A stretch of 64,000 bases of DNA from Crambe crambe. Its lineage: Eukaryota; Porifera; Demospongiae; Poecilosclerida; Crambeidae. Of this stretch, positions 10,931 through 22,655 are shown in pieces. Made by a program: the position numbers and the translations under genes. The DNA lies in contig OZ004584.1 in the NCBI GenBank assembly GCA_963924555.1, positions 558,001 to 622,000 on the forward strand, given 5' to 3'. Below the pieces are notes generated by a model. It worked only from the letters and a program-made list of their open reading frames with translations, had not been told where the DNA came from and did no database searches. Numbering within the stretch: the stretch's first letter is position 1; each line of letters opens with the position of its first letter.

Positions 10931-13900
10931 TTAGTTAGCTGATGTTGTTGTAGCCATGACAGTGGCATAAGACTCATTTCGATTCATGACCACATGTATG
11001 CCATCTCTATCACCACTACCAGCTTGAGGACTGATTGCATGCACTTCATTAATTACTTCATATTCCACGTCATCCAGTTCTGTGCCAGTGTGTGATGGGG
11101 AGGGTGCATCTTTGGTCCTGCGTCTATAACAGATGATTGATGTGAGAAAAAGTGCTGTGGTGAGTAAAGTTGCCATGAGGAAACTAACTATGCAGGATAT
11201 GACTGTAGTTGTTAGGCAGGAGCACCTTGCTGGTGTTATCTCTGCAAACAAACAAACAAACAAACAAACAAACAAATAAACAGATATCTCTGCAAAAACA
11301 AACAAATAAACAAACAAACAGATATCTCTGCAAACAAACAAACAAACAAACATTAGCTAGCCAAAATTATGGCAATAGCTAATTATGTGGATTATAAGAG
11401 TATAATGGCAGAAAAAGGCTTTAATTTGACATTTGAGGCATCATCATTAAATTTTGCAAGATTACTTTCTGTCATAGTTGGAGTATTCTGGTTTGGCACC
11501 AATATTGCATGAGCTTCAGTCCAGTTACTACCAATGTACCTGTTATAGGCCCTAATCTGTAATTTATAAACACAATATCTTCATAATAATTATATCTCTA
11601 AGTCTTAATAGCTACCACCCGTGTTAAACTTTGCGCGAGCAATCGCGTAATCTAGCGATGTTTGCGTAACTACGCGTATTTACATCAATTCACGTTGTTG
11701 TTTTTTTGTTTTTTTGTTTTTTTTTAGTTAATTTTTTTATTATTATTTTTTTTAATAATGGAATTCGATTATACAGACAAACAAACAAGTCCAAGTCATG
11801 GCACTCCATCTAGAGAGGGGGGGAGAGTTGGGAGGCGATGTAGCCATAAACAGGCGTTGCCACGCCACAGGGCGATGGCTAGTCGACCAAAGAGGTGCTT
11901 GGAAGAGTTGGAGGAATCTGTAGTACCCACTCTGTCTGCGATGGCCTTGCCAATGGAGCGAACAGTTTGAATTGTGTCGTCAGCAAGGCCCCCTAATGTT
12001 TCTGCTACCAGAGGAATGAAGTGCAAGCCTGCCGAGCGGCAAGCTGATAAAGAGGATGCTAGCTTGCGGTTCACTCCCACCTGAAGGGCATGGCCTGGGG
12101 TGAAGGAGGCTTCATTTAGAGTCTGCTGCTGCAGGGGGCTGATTACATGGACATCCAGAGCTGCAGGACGGCCCCCTTTCCAATTGGGTAGAAGGATATC
12201 AGCTGGGCGAGAGAGGGAGCTGGCAAGGAGGCCAGGGGTCTCCTTGGAAGGGGCCAAGGCTGCAGACTGGGCTGCAGAGAAGACCACGTCCCGTATGGCA
12301 TTATGCCGGGAAATGCGGTCACCGTTTCCACTACACCCAACCTGGTGATCACCAAAGATGTCAGCAGTGTCCCGGCATTCTGGGCAAGGAAGTGGATTAC
12401 TTTGGAGAGGAATTCCCAGCCAGTACCGCAGGCAGCATTGGAATTCTCTGTCTTGAAGGTGAAGACCCAGTGATGTTGATGGCACCACATTAAGCCAGTC
12501 CCCTGCATGAGGCAGACTTGAAGAGTATGCCAGAGCTCGTGAGCGGATGGTGGGGGCAGAAGAGAGTAAGTTCTGGAAGGAGGCCTCATCAATGCTGTGG
12601 GAAAGAGAGCGTTGCCGTAGAGGGACATCGATATCATCAATATTTTGCCAGTCAGAACGGGCTGCTGTGGTGGCAAGGGCCTTCACGGCAGGGACGGTGT
12701 GGAGTGTGGAGCTAGGCGGGTGACCAAGGATGCGCTCCACCAGATGCTTGGAGGCTGTGCTAGAGGCCAAAAAAGCAGCTGGAGCATGTAGTGAGGCACT
12801 GCGAAGATTAAGGCCACCATGACTGCTGGGGAGGCTTGCCTTAAGCCATGACCAATCAGACAAAGGACCACCCACAATAGATTCCAGGGTGTCACGGATG
12901 GCTTGGTCGAAATCACACGAGGATTGCTGTATATGGCTGGGAGGACAGGCTCGGAGGACAAAAGTATGGTGGCCGAGAAGGGTCACCCGCGACCGCTTCG
13001 CAAATATTCATTGCCGCCCGCGGTATCCACAATACCGCCCGTGGTTGGCGCGTGCATGCGCATGACATCGACAGATCCGGAGACCCTTTACCCAGTCATT
13101 TATACTACGTGTCAAGGTCGAATGGTGAGTATACAGCTTTACTGGCTGAGCCTATACTGATTTCTTTTATCTTTGTAGGTGTTGATGAGCTACTGACCGA
13201 ATATTTTTACTCTGGTAGGAGTTATCAAAGGATAGTGTATCGGCTTTAGGGTCTATCAAGAAGGTCCAAACCCAGAGCTAGTTTAATTCCATAAGGCAAA
13301 ACCAATTAATTTTCCTGTTTCTTATCAGCTCCCTCATTGATTTTTGCAAAAATTGAAACAAAACTTTTTCTTTGCTGTGCCAGTCTAATCATAAAGAGAC
13401 TCATTGTGAGTAATTTGTGACAGCTGCTTAAATTAGGCAACAAAAAAAAAATGCTCTTTTTAATGGCACACACACTAGCTAGTTTAGCTAGTTAGCAGCT
13501 TGTGTAGACCAAGTTAGCTAGGCTGGCTAGCTATTAAAATAATCTAGCTACATAACTCTGTGCAACTGGAAAGTCCTCGTGTATTTATTTTTGTTTTCGC
13601 ATGCAGAGGGAATTTGTATGGAAGTGTTGTTGCCATCAAGAAAATTGATGTAGCTATGTTCATTTTATTACAGAAGATAGCTATGAAATAGTATTTTGAT
13701 AGAGCAAGTCAGCTGCCTCATTTACTTCCACTATGGCCAGGTTTCCCTACCTATTATTTCGTAATTTTGCAGGTAGAACTGATGAAGCAGCATGGCCTAC
13801 TCACTGCAGTGGACAAGAGAGGAGGGGAATTGGCCCCTTACGTCTTCAATATAATATCATGAAGTAATACAATTATGTTTGAAGAAGCACAGCAAACATG

Positions 13901-16900
13901 CAACCAGTGATAAGGTAGCTATCATCTAGCGAAATAAAAATAGTAATTATAATGATGTCACTATTCTGTTCTCTTTTGTGCTAGATTGTTAGTGTGTGGA
14001 ACAGGACAAACTTTTAGTCATGAATCTATTCTTTCATTCTGAATAATAAATATACTGCAACAGAGATAATTATATATAAGGTGCAAAATTGTTTTAAAAA
14101 TGGATATGGAGGATTTAGGACTTGATGCATTTCTTTCGGCGTATCTCGGTGAAAAATATAGATGCAATTCAGTGCATCAATGACTGGGTAAAGGGTCTCC
14201 GGATCTGCAGCTCATGCACGATTGCGACACGTACGTACGTACACGTGGTACTGGGTAAAGGGTCTCCAGATCTGTCATGCATGCGCGCACGCCAACCGCG
14301 GGCAGTATGTACATGTGGGGGGTACCGCTGGCGGTATTATGGATACCGCGGGCAGCAGTGAATATTTGCGAAGCGGTCGCGGGTGACCCTTCTCGGCCAC
14401 CATAGCATAGTGGCCAGAATAACGCGCGTAATCCCGCGCTATCAGGCGTATCTTCGCGGTCATTTTGCACGCGATTTATCGTAATAATCCGCGTAAGCGC
14501 GCGCAAAGTTCAACACGGGCAGCTAGCTATAGTGGCGATTACTAACCTGAAGATAAAGAACCTGGTCGTCATTGGTAAGACCAAAGTTAGCATCAATCAT
14601 AGTGACGTTGCCCTGTATAATGAAGAAATAGAATTCTAATCATAGTAATCTGATTATGATTGATGCTCACCTGGATGCCTTCCTTGCATCTGGAGTGAGC
14701 TTCTTCATGACCTTGTAGTGGAGTGGGTGTGGTACACATGGTGTAGCTTTGTAAAATCCCGTTCACTTCAGCAGGAGGTTCCCAACTGGCCACAATCCTG
14801 ACCTCACGGGACTGGACTTCATAAGACAGCAGGGTAAAGTTCACTACTTCTGAAGGACGAGGTGACAAGGCACTGAGTGTGCAGTTGTACATAGAGTGTG
14901 GTGGTGGGAATAATGTGATTCTCATGTTCCAATTGATCGTCAGCTGTAGAGATAGGTATAAATTTGATTTATTATTGAAGTAGCTCTTCATAACTACCTC
15001 AAATCTGAAAAAGTCAGTAGGATCTTCTCGTGGGGCATAGACTCTTTGGTATTCATCAATTTGATGTGAGTACTGTGATGTGTTTACCTAATAAGACACA
15101 ATTATCAGGTCATGCTCATAGAAACAAAACAGCTAATTAACTCACAATTGCACTGATAGGTGGAATACGCTCCCCATTTTCAAGCACTCTTTCTCTAGGA
15201 CCAGATCGTGGATCTTCTGTAACTCTGATCACTTTAATGGCAAGAGTGAAGCTGTCCACGTAGTCACTATATGCTACATGTGGTGCTAGTGACCACGTCA
15301 CATTGAAGGCAAAGTAATAATTCCCAGTGGTGTTGTATTTTCCAGATTTGGTGCAATCACCAATAATTATTGATTCTGCAATATTAACAAGAAAGGCGAA
15401 CTGAAAAAGGCAACATGGACTGATTATTTCTGGCATCCATGGGAGGGATCATTTGCAACCGAAATCTTATATTTAGCCTCATACCTAAACCCTTTACCCA
15501 ACATGTATTGGATAGTGTCTGGCTATGTCTGATTAGTAAACTTACGTTGAGTGGCTTCATATTCCAGAGACACTGAAGTATTCCCATCTTTACCAACTGA
15601 AGCAACCTAGTGAGTTAACCAACCTTTATTAATCATGTGTATATCGTATAGGTAGAAATTCCTTTCTTAGTTTTGTGCATGGTTTTGAAAAATTAATACA
15701 CGAAACAAGAATTTATTTGATACCATGAAAATATCATACCATTAGCTAACATCAAAATAAAAAACTATGGGCATAAAACACAATGTCATTAATATCTGTG
15801 TACATGGCCCCAGGGCTTACTGTTATCATGTATCTGCAGCCCATCACTGGGAGTTGCCCACGAGTGGAAGCTGACAATATCACAGAGTAATGCTCACTGT
15901 CTGGATCCTGTAAGATTTATAGAGTCATTGGCTAATTAAGTCATGTACGAGAGGAGGCTAGAGGAATGGTCATAAACTCACACGATCAATAGTCTTCAAC
16001 AGAGGTTCAGAACGACACATTCCCCCATCGCTCAAATTCTCAACCAATATTGTATAATTATGTAGATAGAGAGAACCTATAATGTTTGATAATAATTAAC
16101 CTCGCTACCTCAAAACTTACGTAGCCAACAGGTAGTTTATCTATGGAAGTTATTTAGCTAGCTACATACTCCGAGGTCTTTGCCATGTGACATTGATCAC
16201 TGCATGTTGGAAGAATCTGATTCTTGTGTCTTCTCTGCCTGTAACTTGGACCCATTCTGGCGGAAGGGGAATTTGAGACTGATTTTTTGTATCTGGGAGG
16301 ATGAAAGATGAAAAGCCGGGGAATTTAAGAACTAGATGTATTATGTTGTGGTTTCAGGTATGGATTTAAGGGGATCTATATTATAGTTATTACTTCCAAT
16401 AATTATTATGAAAAACTTTTGGTTATACTCAAAAGACAATTAGCTATATACTGAGAAGTATTCCTTCTTCTAATATTGCTGGGGCTAAAGTACTTTCACA
16501 GTACAAAGCCTTAAGCATTTTCAGTATGGATTCGCTTATTAAAAACACAACCTTCAAGAATACCTGTGAGAGTAAATGGTTATCATTATCTGCTACTGCA
16601 GGAAAGAAGGGAGTGAAGTAGGAATAGTTACCTCATAATTGGTGATGGGTAAGGGGTTACTTGACTGAAGTTCACTCTCTTGTTGCTGAACTTTTTTGAA
16701 CTGCACACAGCCATCCCTACTTCTCTTTTTTATTTAGAATAAATATTTTTTTCCTTTTCTTGTTCATCATCTTTTTTGATGTAATGTTCTATTTTTTTTT
16801 ATTACAGGCAACTGGATGCTATCAAAGTTAAAGTTCATGTATTGTAGCTATGTAGTTTATTGCAGATTTCATCATAATATTGTATGAGCCGACTGATCTG

Positions 16901-19900
16901 GAAGATCTATACAGTTTTACAGTGGTGGATTCAGGATGTGAGAAAGGGGGTTGTGCGCGTTAGCGCGTGCGTGAAAATTTGGTGGCCATGCCCATTTTAG
17001 TTGACCACACCCACTTCTGAGGCTGACTGCTGTGACATCGTAAGACTTAGGCAGCTAAATTTTAATAGATATAACTAGATAGAGGTAATAGAAGATAAAG
17101 TGGATGAAATTAGTCTGCTTACATCTGAGCATGCTCAATAGGCACAGCGCGCTGCGCTGGTGGAATAGCGGCCCAAAGGGGATTTCAATGGAAACCTTCA
17201 AACCCCCCTGGATCCACCACTGGTTTATAATAAGATTGCCGTTGACATAATTTTGTAAGGTAAGGTGGCCTAATTTCGGACAGTTCCTAATCTCGGACAC
17301 CCAAAGCTACTGCAGCAGTGAGAAGGAGGTCCAAGCCAAAACCTGGTGCAGACAAAGTACTGCTCCTACTTAACTCCTGCAGCAACTCTTGAAGAATAGA
17401 TTCCTTTGATAGCTAACTCTAATTTTATTACGCGTAAATTTTAATGCAAAATGATGTCATCAATTTCAAAGGGCAATACAGTCCACCGGAAAGAAGAAAA
17501 GATCAGCAATAAAGTACCATAGACAGAGCGAGGGCTAGACTATTAGAGAGTGACTGAACCTTTCCAATTCATAGGTGATTCAGGTTGCTGTTAGCAAGTG
17601 TCCGGAATTAGGACACTCTGGTAATTTTGGAAGTTCTTAACCACCTTGATATTTAGTATTGCCAAGCAAGGGCGCCAGCATCTATGATTACTAAACTTGT
17701 GTTATGATAAAAGGAAAGGCTGGTCTTTATTTTGAACTTCACAGTAAGTCTGTAGCTGCTTCCAACCCAAAGTAGCGTTGAAAGTTTCCGGAAAGTGTCC
17801 GAGAATAGGCAACATTACCTTATATAATTTTTAAGGCCTTTACTGATACGTATGTACCTGATATACTGTTGCATTAAGGGTTGATTCATAACCAGACTAG
17901 TGCCTAGGGTTTACGCTCTGAGCATCGAGAGACCAACTCCAAGAGAGAAAGCCTTGGAGAAAGCTAATGACAGATTCACTAGTCAGTTGTGAGGTCGAAG
18001 TCCAAGAATCACGTGTTACGGGCGGGGCATAAAAATGTCTCTCATCATCATCATCGTCATCAAACAGCATATTTCAGAAATGGTTCATTCAAATGCTATA
18101 ATTCTTATACCAATCTACTCAGAAATGACTGCACTATAATCCTTTACCTTTAAATCGACATGTTCAAAAATAGCACGTCGTTTTCCAACTTGTTAGCTTT
18201 CAACCTACAACGAGGCATGATGAACGACTAGATGAAAACGGCGATTTTTGAAGTCGCTGTAAAATGATACTGCTTTGTTCTCTACTCTTCATACTCGAGT
18301 CCAAGCATGTTGAAGGTGTTCTGTCTTCAAGTTAGGAGTTGCTGACTGCAGGAGGTAAGTATTCTGGAGTTATGAAAGAAAATATCTAGTACTACTCTAA
18401 TGGAGCATCCATGCCATCCCTACTTAGAGAGTACTATCGTACTCTCTGATAAATAAATGGTATACTGTTTGCAAATGGACTCATTGGACTGTATACCGTA
18501 TAGTGGGAAACTTTCGAGGGAGAATACTTTCGCGAATTTTGCTGGTTTGCTGCAATCAGTGAAAGTTTTTTCCGCGAAATTCAATTAATTTGGTCAATTG
18601 CAAGCACGCTCCATGCACGTGCCATGCTCGATCGGCATATGCAGCTGTTTGTTCTTTGTTGCCATGTCTCTGCTCAAGTACTTCAAGAAAAATCCAACTC
18701 TTCCAAAGCCTGATGGACCACTGTCATCAGTAGTTCCTTCTTCTAGTATAGCAGCCGCTAACAAGGAGGTGAAACAGGTATTAGACTAATGGGAAGAAGA
18801 ACACAAAGTCCAAGATCAAAGCCCAGCGTGGAACGTATGAACAAAGACGATGTGTTGTGACGTGACGTACATAAGGCCTTGATTGATCGATCGATCGTGA
18901 AAGACTCTCCGCGAATTTTTCTATTCATGCTATTCGCGAAAGTATTCTCCCTTGAAAGTTTCCCACTATACGGTACTTCATCTCTCTGATGTGCATACAA
19001 ATAGAGTAGTCATGTTCATACACTCAAGAATGCTCTGGTGAATGGATGATTAGTGAATAGATTCCGTATCAGTCAGCCCGCCACCGGCAAAATATCCGGA
19101 AATTGATTTCCACAATGACGTCAGTTCACAAACATGCAAAAATTATTATCGGAGGTATAACTTCAGACTAGAAAACGGTACAAGTTCCAGGTTTTGGACG
19201 AGCAGAAGTGGTTTTGCAAGGTCTTTTTCTAACCGAGCGGAGACTGGCTCAGCTTCTAATTTCTCCTCGCTATAGCAACTTGAAGTGAATTGCGGTATAC
19301 AGAACTCAGTATACTAAAGCTTCCTAACAATTTGTGTTGCAGCATGCATTTCCAGGGGCTGACTGTATACTTAACATTGAATTCTACCATTCTACCTTTA
19401 TATACTTGTGTGGACAACTATTCTTTGAATGTCAATGTGTGGATATGTAAATATGCAACATGCTAAAATACCCTTGTAGCTTGCTTAGTAAACAAGTACA
19501 GAGGACAGAAACGATAAACAAAAATACATCAGTCATAAAATTTATTAATCACCTCCAAATACTTCAAGTGTCACCACATCAGAGAAATTAGATGGTCCTG
19601 CACTGCTCACCACTGCAAACGATATATTAACACTTCGACACGCATGACTTGATAAATCCAAATCTTCCCTTGGATCGTGCTGTATTGTTCCAGATATCAA
19701 TTTTAGTATAAAATAAACATGCAAGTGCAAGATAATAACAGTTATCACTAATCAACACAGTCCCAAATTTAATGTAAATAGACTAGCTATTTAGCCTCGT
19801 GGAGAGGAAGGCCTGGGAACGAGGCTACTAGCTATTGGTATTGGGACAGATCTTAAGGCAGTATACTGCCCTCAAACATATAGCATCCCAGGGATTAATC

Positions 19901-21057
19901 ATAGGGTCCAACTCCATGCATTAACATAATGTTAGTTACCTGCCATATGTATGTGATGTTACCAGACATGCTGTCATGAATCTTGAAGAGGAATCCAACG
20001 AGAAGAGGGTTAGTTGTTCCTGCAGGTGGCATGGCTTCAGTCAGATTGATGGAGTAGGCACCAGCTCTGTAAGAGGACAGTGTACGGCTGTCCAGTGGAA
20101 TGAGTCTTGGAGGAGCAAGAGGTCGAGTTGGAGAAATAGGCATTCTCATACCAGTGATATTTTCACCTGCCAAACATCCAAAGTGACACTCTATTCTCTA
20201 AATGCATATTGAAGATTCACAGCTTGAACAAGCAAAATTAACACACTTACCAAATGGCATTCGATTGTACAACCACTTCTGACTATCCAGAGGTCTATGG
20301 TGTCCTCATTTCTGCACACGTTCTCACCATTACACTCAGTTCTGCAATCCTCCATCTAAGACTCGGAAAGAAGAGTGAGAGAGAGAAAGAAAAGAGAGAA
20401 AGAAAGAAAGAGGGAAGAAAGAAAGACAGTTCCAACTCTAAAGCTTAATAGCTATTAAAGATTTATAGCTTTCTTAGTTAGCTATGAGATAATGTGTTCT
20501 ACTCACACAGTCAGTGATACACTGAGACACCATATTATGATCTCTTGTCATTGATGGATTATTGGTGATTCCTGCACTTGTAAGCCAAGCTCGACAGCCT
20601 CGAGTACACTCATGGATCTATATTGTCATAAAGCCAGCTAGTAATGATCAAGAGAATATGATTGTATAGCATGCTATCTTGCTAGCTCTAGCTATATTAC
20701 CTTCTGTTGGTCTTCACAGTTTGAGTCATTATCCACAATAGGAAAAGGCCAAGTCTCGTATGTGAGGTGTATTGTCCTTAGATCCTGGAGAGAAAAAATT
20801 TTTTTTACAGCTGTGCTACAGAGAAAGAAATGTTTTGCTAGTCCTATGCTTACATTATGAGGTCCACCATCTCTCAGACAGCTCAAGTAACATCTCCCCT
20901 CAGTCAGCAAGAGGGCTTTATTTTCTGGTGTAAGGTTCACCTCGTGGAGAGGTCGGGAGTAGAGAGGTAAAACGCATGTTTGTTGATCATAGGCAGCCAG
21001 ATACGAGTGAAGCAGTGCGATGAATATTGTGGAGATAAAAAGACACAGTGAAGACAT
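10931..21057 (-). CDS. Gene C, kinase-less RTK-like receptor
   Basis: Complete 16-exon receptor, 771 aa. Exons (minus strand): 21057-20854, 20784-20701, 20617-20507, 20355-20251, 20197-19940, 19679-19553, 16292-16170, 16076-15982, 15907-15821, 15606-15546, 15375-15146, 15087-14998, 14943-14671, 14612-14547, 11556-11466, 11241-10931. The first 15 exons match gene D with few changes: signal peptide [16 protein letters not shown], cysteine-rich head, FN3-like modules. The last exon is unrelated to D. It encodes a membrane helix (about 680-706), a YRRR stop-transfer, and a tail of about 64 residues with VEYEVI (Tyr 729, matching the ITIM pattern) and ESYATV (Tyr 760). No kinase exon follows; the next minus-strand feature is the exon-1 relic. 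Several introns are swollen by transposons. Likely an inhibitory or decoy partner of D, which is an inference. Confidence 0.85.
11242..11352. repeat. (CAAA)n with three acceptor-like repeats
   Basis: CAAA/CAAACAAA runs interrupted three times by agatatctctgcaaa-like units. On the gene C strand these give three TTTGCAG|AGATA acceptor copies, with exon starts at 11241, 11289 and 11327. The first is used in the model. The second would add 16 codons in frame. Confidence 0.8.
11796..12963 (-). pseudogene. Retroelement ORF C-terminal fragment (relic 2)
   Basis: One long open minus-strand frame of about 390 residues, truncated at its 5' end by the inverted-repeat element beginning at 12965. It has a zinc-knuckle-like CPECRDTADIFGDHQVGC, then RHNAIRD, then RPADI followed about 12 residues later by ALDV. 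This order (knuckle, basic motif, PD-(D/E)xK-like Asp pair) resembles the C-terminal endonuclease region of R2-type non-LTR elements; that comparison is from memory and not verified. It ends with KHLFGRLAIALWRGNACLW, shared with relic 3. A T-rich plus-strand block (about 11698-11757, A-rich on the element strand) follows the stop as a likely 3' tail. No reverse transcriptase domain is visible. Confidence 0.7.
12965..14404. mobile_element. Long-TIR foldback element
   Basis: The left arm (12965 to about 13105) begins tatggtggccgagaaggg. The right arm is its inverted complement, ending ccttctcggccaccata at 14404, with about 75 bp near-perfect and more beyond that (gggtaaagggtctccggatc). TA flanks both ends. 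The interior (about 13110-14160) has no convincing ORF. A single similar end (tatggtggcccagaagggct) stands alone at about 9207. Confidence 0.7.
16920..17222. mobile_element. MITE, CAGTGGTGGAT-ended
   Basis: Terminal inverted repeats cagtggtggattcagg / cctggatccaccactg enclose about 300 bp with no ORF of note. Same family as 40004-40171. Confidence 0.6.
17256..17822. mobile_element. MITE with TAAGGTAA ends
   Basis: Imperfect 26-bp inverted ends: taaggtaaggtggcctaatt at 17256 and its diverged complement ending acattacctta at 17822. Both ends continue into a ttcggac/gtccgag word. The interior is non-coding. Confidence 0.5.
18496..18973. mobile_element. TA-flanked Tc1/mariner-like MITE
   Basis: A 478-bp element with about 45-bp inverted ends starting ccgtatagtgggaaact and ending agtttcccactatacgg, flanked by a TA target duplication (18494-18495 and 18974-18975). 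It sits in gene C intron 6. The interior carries a short plus-strand frame (18658-18789; MSLLKYFKKNP...) that may be the remnant of a transposase-type ORF; the family was not confirmed. The gene D copy of this site has TA-CG-TA instead (30680-30685). Confidence 0.8.
18976..19552. other. Gene C intron 6, segment shared with gene D
   Basis: Non-coding sequence closely matching, in inverse orientation, gene D intron 6 (about 30105-30680). It contains the CCGGCAAAATATCCGG palindrome-like word and no ORF. Gene B's equivalent intron is 65 bp, so this material was gained before C and D separated. Confidence 0.6.
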
Positions 21058-21222
21058 AATTATCTTTCATTCATCGATCTCTGAAGTGTAATTAAGTTAG
21101 TGCGCATGTCAATAGCTCAATCAATCAATCAATCGATCATAATTAGCAATGTAAAGCCCAAAGGGCATATGCAAAATAAACGGGGAAAAAAAGGGCAAAA
21201 AATGTCAAGTGACTGAGGGAGG
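21058..21222. promoter_or_regulatory. Gene C 5' flank
   Basis: Only about the first 50 bp upstream of the gene C ATG resemble the gene D leader (tgaatgaaagataatt before the ATG; acttcagag further up). A (TCAA)n run lies at 21117-21137. The CCGTTTCCAATCCCG word found before genes B and D is absent here. Confidence 0.4.
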
Positions 21223-21614
21223 CTACTCAGGTGTAACATAAAAATGATTTATAACAAGTGATAAGTCAGGTTCTGATGATGACAGAGCAGAGAGGATCCT
21301 GTCCACATTCATGAGGGAGGAGTGAGTTGTGATATAGTGTTCAAAGTACGAATTGCCCTCCAAATCTGACACATCACATCGAGGGCGAGGGCTGGAACCA
21401 TATGAGGGCCTGGTCAGCTCCCTAAGGCAGTGGTGCCGACTGTGCCTCTATCCAGGGCTGCGTCCCAGAGTTTTATCCAGCTAGACTCCTTAGCAACCGC
21501 AGCTGCTATTCTGGTACTCGTGTGCTCTTGACAGGATGATAGTAGCAGTTCCATGTCTCTGTTAGTCACTTCACTCTTCAGCTCAGCTGTACACATCATC
21601 CCTAGGGTCTTCAC
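21223..21614 (-). pseudogene. Unknown coding-like fragment, frameshifted
   Basis: The minus-strand frame 21614-21414 (MKTLGMMCTAELKSEV...) continues after a frameshift near 21425 in a second open frame to a TAG at 21225-21223 (RELTRPSYGSS..., SSLMNVDRILSALSSS). The two parts read as normal soluble protein and join smoothly, so this looks like the C-terminal end of a broken gene or transposon ORF. No family recognised. Confidence 0.4.
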
Positions 21615-22655
21615 CGGTACCGCGCGCGCGTCTAAGCTAATTATCTAATTGAGCATGCGCAAAGTGAACTATAATCTGTACGTCTTCACTAATGATGAAA
21701 TCAACCCCATTTCCAATTATTGTTTAATGGTCAAAAAGACTTACAATTGCAATAATGTCAGAATTTCAGTCTCAAGACATAGTTAACCTCAAAATCACTA
21801 ATTTGATGATATCATTTATTGCAGGAATCACATGCAATCCAGTTGCCTTCTATTGTCGTTTCACATGCTGTACTCTAGTCATCACTATTATTGGACATGG
21901 AAATATTCCTTCCATCAGCTTTTCCTCTGACTGCAACATGTTCATTTCTACAAACATTCTTTCCCCCTCCCCCTTTTTAGCTCCTCTTGTTCTTGATCTT
22001 AACGAGGCCACCTTCTCCTTTTTTTTTTCTTTTTTTTTCTTTCTTTCTTTCCCTTTCAAGCCTCCTCCTCTCCTCATTTTCACGTTCTTTTTTCTTCCTT
22101 TCTCATTCTTTCTTCCGCTCCATCTTTCTTCCTCTATCTTCTCCTTAGCTGCTTTGTATGCTCTCCTGTCAAATGCGGGTACTAAATGATGTCATTAAGA
22201 CCCAAAGATTCCTCACAGGTAGCAATAGGACGACTGCCACAGCTGGTATGCTGCACTGATGGTTCTGAATCGGATATTTTCAACTTATTTAATACATCAG
22301 TTTCAACATCATAACTGGAAAACTTTTCGAGGAGCATTTGAAAAAGAGTTTAACCCTCCCTTGAAAAGTTTTACAGTTGTTGTATGGCTTCATCATACCC
22401 AACGACAGGCTGGTCTAGCAATAATTCTTTTACTGAAATGATGTGCTACCCAACCTTAAAATAATTCAGTGTTTATCCACCCATTGGATGAACATCCAAA
22501 AAATGCTCCTTTAACACAATTATGCGTGGTGAATCTTTCACTGGCAGATATTTCCATTGGTAGTATAGCCTGACCTGAGGCACTCATGGCACATAGTTGC
22601 TCTCTATAGTATTCCCAGTCACACCATAGACAGTGGTAGAATTTTTCATGGCTAT
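21615..22655. other. Intergenic, no gene recognised
   Basis: AT-rich sequence with a long C/T-rich tract (about 22008-22150, cttttttttctttcttt type) that produces spurious open frames on both strands. Nothing else supported. Confidence 0.5.

Larger units (their letters stand above)
11618..14519. mobile_element. Nested terminal-inverted-repeat insertion in gene C intron
   Basis: Bounded by inverted ends cccgtgttRaactttgcgcg (11618 onward; complement ending 14519). The matching gene D intron (32839-32910) is only 72 bp and lacks this block, so it is an insertion specific to the C copy. It contains retro relic 2 and a second inverted-repeat element. A TAGCT-like word sits near both flanks, but a target duplication is not certain. 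Confidence 0.65.
16596..18448. mobile_element. Composite insertion in gene C intron 6
   Basis: Absent from the corresponding gene D intron, where the flanking sequence is continuous near 30730-30745. It contains the two MITEs listed separately and ends with a small hairpin (agagagtac...gtactctct at about 18425-18447) next to ctaagtagggatggca-type sequence. The same hairpin type recurs at about 24516-24537. No coding capacity was recognised. Confidence 0.55.

Noticed and set aside
10931-11353. Full 140-aa frame with FVCLFVC repeats as one protein
   Set aside because: The first third is the translated CAAA repeat in the intron; only the part after the 11241 acceptor is exon.
12100-12715. Plus- and other-frame ORFs across retro relic 2
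   Set aside because: Shadows of the minus-strand retroelement frame.
17055-17300. Minus-strand 81-aa frame
   Set aside because: Consists of two MITE ends; no independent coding signal.
10931-21057. Gene C as a pseudogene that lost its kinase
   Set aside because: All 16 exons keep frame and phase, and the last exon encodes a coherent helix and tail, so a functional kinase-less receptor is the better reading.
21755-22189. 144-aa plus-strand frame
   Set aside because: Its second half is a translated C/T tract; no splice or family support.
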